A stretch of 18,915 nucleotides of DNA, from the NCBI GenBank assembly GCA_964524025.1, contig CAZGBT010000013.1:1-18915 (forward strand). Direction: 5' to 3'. The position numbers and the translations under genes were made by a program. Within the stretch, counting starts at the first letter, position 1, and each line of letters starts with the position of its first letter. The DNA is from CAZGBT01 sp964524025. GTDB taxonomy: Archaea > Aenigmatarchaeota > Aenigmatarchaeia > CG10238-14 > EX4484-224. Below the pieces are notes generated by a model. It was not told the origin of the DNA. It worked only from the letters and a program-made list of their open reading frames with translations, and did no database searches. Shown here in pieces: positions 14,652-18,915 of the stretch.

Positions 14652-14879
14652 ATGAAGGATAAATGCCCCTATTGCGGCAAACGACTTACGGGTGCACTAA
14701 TAGTAGAATATGCCGGAACTGGGGAACGAATAATTATCTGTCATCATTGTACAAGAAAAATATATGGCAGCAGAAGATCTTCGTCTTCGTCCCGCAGCAG
14801 TACAGATGATTGGATACTAGAAGCTACTGATCCAGAAAGGGCAGCTAGGGATTATATGAGAAGAAGGTGGGTCGCGTAA
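14652..14879 (+). CDS. Small zinc-ribbon protein with Ser-rich linker
   Basis: A 75-residue protein. CPYCG (5-9) and CHHC (30-33) form one zinc knuckle pair. A low-complexity Arg/Ser stretch (about 41-50) follows, and then an acidic-to-basic C-terminus (DDWILEATDPERAARDYMRRRW). No family is recognised. The conserved-looking C-terminus and normal codon use argue that it is real. It ends one base before the convergent S8e stop codon. Confidence 0.65.
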   Translation: MKDKCPYCGKRLTGALIVEYAGTGERIIICHHCTRKIYGSRRSSSSSRSSTDDWILEATDPERAARDYMRRRWVA

Positions 14880-14880
14880 T

Positions 14881-15264
14881 CTACTCTAGAATTAGTCTTG
14901 CGTTGATCACACCATCTTGACCGGGTCTTGAAGTTACTTTTGCTAGTCCGATTTCCGTTTTTATTATACAACCTTTTGTTATTATCTTGCTCCTTGTAAA
15001 CTGAGGATTTGCCTCATTTTTTACTACATCGAGAATTTTAACCTTCTTAGTTTTCTTTTCCTTAGGATTGTAAACATTAGCGAATAGCGCTTTTACAACT
15101 TTAACTTTAAGGCCACCACCTTTAGTTCTTACTTTTTTTCTTTCTTCCTCGCCAATTTTTGTTAAAACTGGTTCTCTTCCCAATTCTCTCTTTCTTTTCT
15201 TCCTATGAGGTCTTATTCTACCACCAGTTACTTTCCTTCCAGCATCACCATGCCAAATTGCCAT
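14881..15264 (-). CDS. rps8e: Small-subunit ribosomal protein S8e
   Basis: A 127-residue ribosomal protein found only in archaea and eukaryotes. The N-terminus MAIWHGDAGRKVTGG and the basic RPHRKKRKRELGREP are diagnostic. The conserved NPQFTRSKIITKGCIIKTEIG and C-terminal SRPGQDGVINARLI complete the family pattern. The start is ATG 15264. It is divergent from the PqqD-like gene. Confidence 0.95.
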   Translation of the reverse strand: MAIWHGDAGRKVTGGRIRPHRKKRKRELGREPVLTKIGEEERKKVRTKGGGLKVKVVKALFANVYNPKEKKTKKVKILDVVKNEANPQFTRSKIITKGCIIKTEIGLAKVTSRPGQDGVINARLILE

Positions 15265-15290
15265 ACTAAAAACTCTATTGATATCTCTTT

Positions 15291-15298
15291 TTTATATA
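15291..15298 (+). promoter_or_regulatory. TATA box of the PqqD-like gene
   Basis: TTTATATA lies about 28 bases before ATG 15323. It supports that internal start over the upstream ATG 15278, which precedes the box. Confidence 0.6.
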
Positions 15299-15322
15299 TT
15301 TTACAATTATCAATTAGAGCGC

Positions 15323-15586
15323 ATGCAGAAGAAGCCTAAGAAAAACCCAAAGTTAAAAGTTATTCAGCATAAAGATTCGCTATATGCGACTTTCGATGGC
15401 CAGAGGCTGTGGAGTTTGGATAAAGTAGCTTATAAGATAATGGAGTTGTGCGATGGTAAAAAAACTGTAGGGGAAATAGTTGAAATTTTAGTTAGAAAAA
15501 CTGGATTGCCAAAGGAACCTTTAGAAAAAGTTGTTAAGGAAGTTTTGGAAAATTTATCTAAAGTGAATTTCATAATTTGGGTTTAA
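15323..15586 (+). CDS. PqqD-like small protein
   Basis: An 87-residue protein resembling the PqqD fold, a winged-helix-like domain that binds precursor peptides for radical-SAM modification enzymes. Visible features are VIQHKDSLYATFDGQRLWSLDKVAYKIMELCDGKKTVGEIVEILV, matching the family pattern of strands followed by NxxAxxIWxLxDGxxTVxEI. No radical-SAM gene or precursor peptide lies in the window, so the role stays open. Start ATG 15323 follows the TATA box; its 3' end overlaps the convergent Lrp gene by 4 bases. Confidence 0.7.
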   Translation: MQKKPKKNPKLKVIQHKDSLYATFDGQRLWSLDKVAYKIMELCDGKKTVGEIVEILVRKTGLPKEPLEKVVKEVLENLSKVNFIIWV

Positions 15587-16041
15587 TGGAAATACTCCTT
15601 TTTCATGTCTAGTACGACCATAGTTTCGGTTCTTTCTACGCCTTCCCAACTTCTCAAACCTTCCTTTTCACCAAATATAAACTCACCTAATTCTTTTGTG
15701 TTTCTAAACCTAACTTTTGCTATTAGATCGAATTGTCCGGTTACTACAGAAACTTCTTCGACATTAGGAACTTTAGCTAAACGTTTTGCAATTTCTTTGG
15801 CACTTTCTTTAGATGTTATTATTATGTGAACATAAGCTGTTAAAGGAAAACCTATTTTTTCGTAAGCAGGTACGGCGATATAATATTTTATTATGCCTGA
15901 TTTTTCCATTTTTTTAATTCTATTATGAATAGTTGAGCGGGGGAGTTTTAGCTTAGAAGAAAGCTTACTAATCCTTTGTTTGCAGTTTCTCCTTAGTTCT
16001 TCTAGTATCATCCAATCTATTTTGTCCAACTTTTCCTCCAT
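15583..16041 (-). CDS. Lrp/AsnC-family transcription regulator
   Basis: A 152-residue archaeal feast/famine regulator. The N-terminal helix-turn-helix spans about 8-55 (LDKIDWMILEELRRN, then ISKLSSKLKLPRSTIHNRIKKMEKSGII). The C-terminal RAM ligand-binding domain follows, with VTGQFDLIAKV in place of the GxYD motif. Such proteins form dimers or octamers and respond to amino acids. The start is ATG 16041, with an A/T-rich box upstream (16060-16072, minus strand). It is divergent from glyS, but control of glyS is not shown. Confidence 0.9.
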   Translation of the reverse strand: MEEKLDKIDWMILEELRRNCKQRISKLSSKLKLPRSTIHNRIKKMEKSGIIKYYIAVPAYEKIGFPLTAYVHIIITSKESAKEIAKRLAKVPNVEEVSVVTGQFDLIAKVRFRNTKELGEFIFGEKEGLRSWEGVERTETMVVLDMKKEYFH

Positions 16042-16109
16042 ATTTTGTATTTTTTCCTAAAAATTAAAAAAAATTTTGGAATTTTTCCATAAAATTAGCA
16101 GAAATATAG

Positions 16110-16118
16110 ATAAATTTA
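16110..16118 (+). promoter_or_regulatory. TATA-like box of glyS
   Basis: ATAAATTTA is centred about 30 bases before ATG 16144. It supports that codon over TTG 16120, which would lie upstream of the transcription start. Confidence 0.45.
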
Positions 16119-16143
16119 TTTGAATTACTTTGGTTTTGAGACT

Positions 16144-17682
16144 ATGGAAAAACAAAAGAAAGAAGAAGCTCAAAACTTTAATATGCAGGTTTCGAAAGAG
16201 TTAGTTCAAAAGGTTATAGAAATTTGTAAGAGACGAGCAATTATCTTTCCTACAGCAGAGATTTATGGTGGATTGGCGGGATTTTTTGATTACGGGCCTG
16301 TAGGATTAAGGATAAAGAGAAAGTTAGTAAATTATTGGAGAGAGTTTTTCGTAAGCAGAGAGGAGAATATATTCGAAATAGAAGGTAGTATCGTTTTGCC
16401 TGAAAAAGTCTTAGAAGCGAGTGGTCATGTAAAATCTTTTGTAGACCCTATAACTCAATGCAAAAAGTGTAAGAGTTTGTTTAGGGCAGACCATCTGATT
16501 GAAGATAAAACTGGAAAATTTGTAGAAGGTTTAAGTTGCGAAGAGCTTACTAAAATAATTAAAAAAGAAGGAATAAGATGTCCTAACTGTAAGGGCGAGC
16601 TTAGCGAAGTTAGGTTGTTTAATCTTTTATTAAAAACTCAAATCGGTCCAGTTGAAGGTAAAATCGCTTATTTAAGGCCAGAAACAGCTCAAACTATTTT
16701 TATCGATTTTAAAAGAGTTTTTAGGGCTATGAGAGGTAAATTACCTTTTGGAATAGCCCAAGTTGGCTATTCTTTTAGAAACGAAATTTCTCCTAGAAGG
16801 TTTTTAATAAGATTAAGAGGTTTCCAGCAAATGGAAATAGAAATGTTTCTAGATCCAGAAAAGCTTAACGATTGCCCAAGATTTAAGGAAGTCGAGAATG
16901 TTAAAATAAGGATTTTGACGAGAGAGGCTCAAAAGAAGGGAGAAAAAGAGATCGAAATTACAGTTAAAGAAGCTTTTGAAAAAGGTATAGTTCCTAATAA
17001 GTGGATGCTTTACTTTATGGCAAAAGAATGGCTATGGTTAAAATCTTTAGGGATTCCAGAAAACGCTATGAGGTTTAGACACATGTTGCCAGAAGAAACT
17101 CCACATTACTCAAAAGGAAATTTTGATTTGGAAATAAAGTTTGATTTTGGCTGGAAGGAATGCATAGGAAATGCGATGAGAAGCGATTATGATTTATCAA
17201 GACATTCGGAATTTTCTAAAGAAGATTTATCCGTAACTACAGAAGATGGTAGAAAAGTTATACCGCATGTAGTTGAACCTTCTTTTGGTATAGAAAGACC
17301 ATTTTTTGCAATTTTGCTTTACAATTTTAGGGAAGATAATAGAGGATGGAGCTGGTTTTCATTTCCACCAAAAATAGCTCCTTATCTAGCTGCTGTATTC
17401 CCTTTAGTTAAAAAAGATGGATTGCCAGAAAAAGCAAGAGAAGTTTATGAAATGTTAAGAAAGTGTTATAGTGATGATATAATTTACGATGAAAAGGATA
17501 GCATAGGGAAAAGGTATGCAAGATGCGACGAAATTGGGGTACCTTTCTGCATTACCATAGATTACCAAACTTTAGAAGATAATACAGTTACCATTAGGTT
17601 TAGGGATACAACCCAGCAAATAAGAGTAAAAATAGAGAATCTTGTTAATAAGCTTTGGGAGTTAAGGGAAGCTAAAATTTAA
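16144..17682 (+). CDS. glyS: Glycyl-tRNA synthetase, archaeal/eukaryotic homodimeric type
   Basis: A 512-residue class II synthetase that charges tRNA-Gly. Motif 1 region: AEIYGGLAGFFDYGPVGLRIKRKL. A zinc-binding insertion holds CKKC and CPNC. The glycine-recognition stretch YLRPETAQTIFIDFKRV is followed by motif 2 (FRNEISPRRFLIRLRGFQQME) and motif 3 (EPSFGIERPFFAIL). The C-terminal anticodon-binding domain starts at APYLAAVFPLVKKDG and ends TIRFRDTTQQIRV. ATG 16144 gives an apparently leaderless mRNA. Confidence 0.95.
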   Translation: MEKQKKEEAQNFNMQVSKELVQKVIEICKRRAIIFPTAEIYGGLAGFFDYGPVGLRIKRKLVNYWREFFVSREENIFEIEGSIVLPEKVLEASGHVKSFVDPITQCKKCKSLFRADHLIEDKTGKFVEGLSCEELTKIIKKEGIRCPNCKGELSEVRLFNLLLKTQIGPVEGKIAYLRPETAQTIFIDFKRVFRAMRGKLPFGIAQVGYSFRNEISPRRFLIRLRGFQQMEIEMFLDPEKLNDCPRFKEVENVKIRILTREAQKKGEKEIEITVKEAFEKGIVPNKWMLYFMAKEWLWLKSLGIPENAMRFRHMLPEETPHYSKGNFDLEIKFDFGWKECIGNAMRSDYDLSRHSEFSKEDLSVTTEDGRKVIPHVVEPSFGIERPFFAILLYNFREDNRGWSWFSFPPKIAPYLAAVFPLVKKDGLPEKAREVYEMLRKCYSDDIIYDEKDSIGKRYARCDEIGVPFCITIDYQTLEDNTVTIRFRDTTQQIRVKIENLVNKLWELREAKI

Positions 17683-17766
17683 GTTGAAATTCTCTTTTAA
17701 AAACTTTTTAATTCCATTTACAAATTTTTTGCATTAGCCAAAGCTTTTTGTACAATTCTTTTCTTA

Positions 17767-18100
17767 CTAATATTTTATTGGGTTGAAAATTCCTCTTTTA
17801 GTTATTAAAGGATATCTCGGTTTAAGCCAATGTCTTTCTAACTCATAAGCTATTTTTGCTAATTTTTCTAGTTCAGGATACTTTGAAACTACTAAATCAT
17901 CAAACAAACTCGCGACTCTCTGTTCCAAAATTTCCCTTCTTTCCAAAAAGGACTAATACAGCCTTTATGGCTTTTTGTACTGCCTGTTCTGCATGATAAA
18001 CACAGTCTGCATAAGTCCCAACTCTTAAACAAGCTTCAGCACTCTTAAGATCAGCTTCGCTTTCGATCTAAACCTTTACTAATTTAATTAACTTTACCAT
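17767..18100 (-). pseudogene. Decayed HEPN-domain gene
   Basis: No intact frame, but pieces of a HEPN protein are clear on the minus strand. ATG 18100 opens MVKLIKLVKV, then meets TAG (18068-18070). The same frame continues with SEADLKSAEACLRVG, YADCVYHAEQAVQKAI and KAVLVLFG. Near 17945 the frame shifts, and the other frame gives LERREILEQRVASLFDDL, LEKLAKIAYELE and WLKPRYPLIT before a TAG at 17767-17769. This is a typical HEPN layout with the RYP ending. The TAG may replace a Trp codon (TGG), a common N-terminal residue in the family. HEPN proteins are RNases or RNA-binders paired with MNT proteins in toxin-antitoxin modules. At least one stop and one frameshift point to inactivation. Confidence 0.75.
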
Positions 18101-18139
18101 AATCTTCAATTTCGATTTTCTCTTTTCTCGTAATAAGTT

Positions 18140-18494
18140 TTAGTTTTTATCCTTATGCATTACGAAAAATAAATTCTTGTATCTCTCAAAATCCCTCTTT
18201 CCTTTTAATACTTTGCCAAATTTGAAAATATGTAGCAAAATAGGTTCACCTTCTTCTATCTTTTCCAAAAATTGTTTTTTTCTATTAGGTTAAAATTTTC
18301 AACATTTCTTTTCAGCTTACTGATAATTTTCTTTCTAATCTTTTTACACCTCTTTTCTTTTCGGTTATTAACAAAACATCTATATCGCTACTTTTCTTGA
18401 AATCACCTCTGGCATAAGATCCAAAAATTATCAAAATCTTTACATCCTTTATTCTTTTCTTAATATTTGATTCGATCAACCTTTCAATCTTCAT
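18140..18494 (-). pseudogene. Decayed minimal nucleotidyltransferase (MNT) gene
   Basis: The 5' part (18494 down to 18312) encodes 60 residues with the nucleotidyltransferase core GSYARGDFKKSSDIDVLLI, that is GS followed by DxD. It then hits TGA. Related sequence continues in a second frame (ISKLKRNVENFNLIEKN) and, after a run of A, in a third (FLEKIEEGEPILLHIFKFG, ERYKNLFFVMHKDKN) up to TAA 18140. Two frameshifts are therefore needed to restore a full-length MNT of about 115 residues. The HEPN remnant starts 40 bases downstream, which is the normal order of MNT-HEPN modules, where the MNT protein modifies and neutralises the HEPN toxin. The catalytic motif survives, so a truncated protein could still be made. 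Confidence 0.75.
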
Positions 18495-18526
18495 AATTGT
18501 ATTTAGGAATTTGCAAAATGGGTTAA

Positions 18527-18540
18527 TTTTAAATATTTAT
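18527..18540 (+). promoter_or_regulatory. TATA box of the LSm-L37e operon
   Basis: TTTTAAATATTTAT is centred about 33 bases before ATG 18567, giving a very short leader. Confidence 0.5.
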
Positions 18541-18566
18541 TCGCTAATCATCAGTTTATAATTGTC

Positions 18567-18788
18567 ATGGATAGACCAATAGATGCTTTGGATAAGGCGA
18601 AAGGAAAAAGAGTTTTGGTTAAGCTGAAGAATGGAGAAGAGATTACTGGAATACTTAGAGCTTTGGATTTGCATCTTAATCTTTGGTTAGATGATGCTGA
18701 AATTAATAATGGTAATAATAGAATAAAAGTTGGAAGGATTTTGATAAGAGGAGATACGATACTTTATGCTCTACCTTCTGAAGTTTAG
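18567..18788 (+). CDS. LSm (Sm-like archaeal) RNA-binding protein
   Basis: A 73-residue Sm-fold protein that forms a ring and binds U-rich RNA. The Sm1 motif covers KRVLVKLKNGEEITGILRALDLHLNLWLDDAE and Sm2 covers VGRILIRGDTILYALP, with the expected IRGD turn. Length is typical of SmAP1. It lies directly before rpl37e, a gene order common in archaea, and its TAG stop overlaps the Shine-Dalgarno sequence of that gene. Confidence 0.95.
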   Translation: MDRPIDALDKAKGKRVLVKLKNGEEITGILRALDLHLNLWLDDAEINNGNNRIKVGRILIRGDTILYALPSEV

Positions 18789-18793
18789 GTGAT
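18788..18793 (+). promoter_or_regulatory. Shine-Dalgarno sequence of rpl37e
   Basis: GGTGAT, starting on the last base of the LSm stop codon, 3 bases before ATG 18797. It indicates translation of a second cistron in the same mRNA. Confidence 0.6.
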
Positions 18794-18796
18794 TTT

Positions 18797-18915
18797 ATGG
18801 TAAAAGGGACTCCTTCGATGGGTTTGAAGAGAAAAATAACTCATATAAGGTGTAGAAGATGTGGAAGAAGAGCTTATAGACCTGATAAAAAATATTGTGC
18901 CGCTTGCGGTTATGG
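18797..18915 (+). CDS. rpl37e: Large-subunit ribosomal protein L37e (start only)
   Basis: The first 39 codons are present and the gene runs off the right edge. The sequence MVKGTPSMGLKRKITHIRC and the zinc knuckles CRRCG and CAACG are diagnostic of L37e. It is co-transcribed with LSm. Confidence 0.93.
   Translation, partial: MVKGTPSMGLKRKITHIRCRRCGRRAYRPDKKYCAACGY

Noticed and set aside
17700..18560. CRISPR array or origin in the gene-poor stretch
   Set aside because: No regular repeats or clustered origin-type motifs; the stretch is explained by the decayed MNT-HEPN genes.

Overview
The window is a stretch of archaeal chromosome. Four archaeal/eukaryotic-type information-processing genes show this: release factor aRF1, ribosomal proteins S8e and L37e, and an LSm protein directly upstream of L37e. 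A-rich TATA-like boxes about 20-35 bases before start codons, ATGA overlaps and many apparently leaderless genes agree. Most of the sequence is strongly AT-rich. The lineage cannot be fixed by eye; a thermophilic TACK-type archaeon is my guess only.

Left part (1-1727): the tail of a small Cas2-like protein, then an AT-rich gene for a double-ABC ATPase of the BMP/nucleoside importer type. Middle part (about 1905-5620): an abruptly GC-rich block encoding the matching importer parts, namely a membrane-anchored BMP-family binding protein and two permeases (YufP-like and YufQ-like). Together with the ATPase these make a complete purine/nucleoside-type ABC importer.

The most interesting observation is that the binding-protein gene and the first permease gene are each preceded by a copy of the same structured RNA (1901-2055 and 3487-3582). 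Each copy has a shared 14-nt lead sequence, a hairpin capped by a GCGA tetraloop, a hairpin whose C-rich loop can pair with a downstream G-rich strand (pseudoknot), a 13-bp perfect hairpin, and a GAAA joint. The paired bases differ between copies but pairing is kept. In the second copy the pseudoknot strand runs into the Shine-Dalgarno sequence. I interpret this as a candidate, possibly undescribed, archaeal riboswitch class. A purine-related ligand is an inference from the transporter family only.

From 3441 to 7117 a 15-bp palindrome (TATAAC-N3-GTTATA) occurs four times, always at gene boundaries. One copy lies over the likely transcription start of the permease leader. Two lie upstream of twin paralogous genes (5711-7064, minus strand) that I do not recognise and that may encode the DNA-binding proteins for these sites.

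Right part (7102-18915): ordinary compact housekeeping DNA. It carries an M29-type aminopeptidase, a zinc-ribbon protein, valyl-tRNA synthetase, family-4 uracil-DNA glycosylase overlapping aRF1, a TatD-like hydrolase, an MscS-related membrane protein, a UPF0173 metallo-hydrolase, a zinc-ribbon small protein, S8e, a PqqD-like protein, an Lrp/AsnC regulator and glycyl-tRNA synthetase. Then come a decayed MNT-HEPN toxin-antitoxin pair, LSm and the start of L37e. Two further points stand out: aRF1 reads GGM where the near-universal catalytic GGQ is expected, and three convergent gene pairs overlap at their tails.
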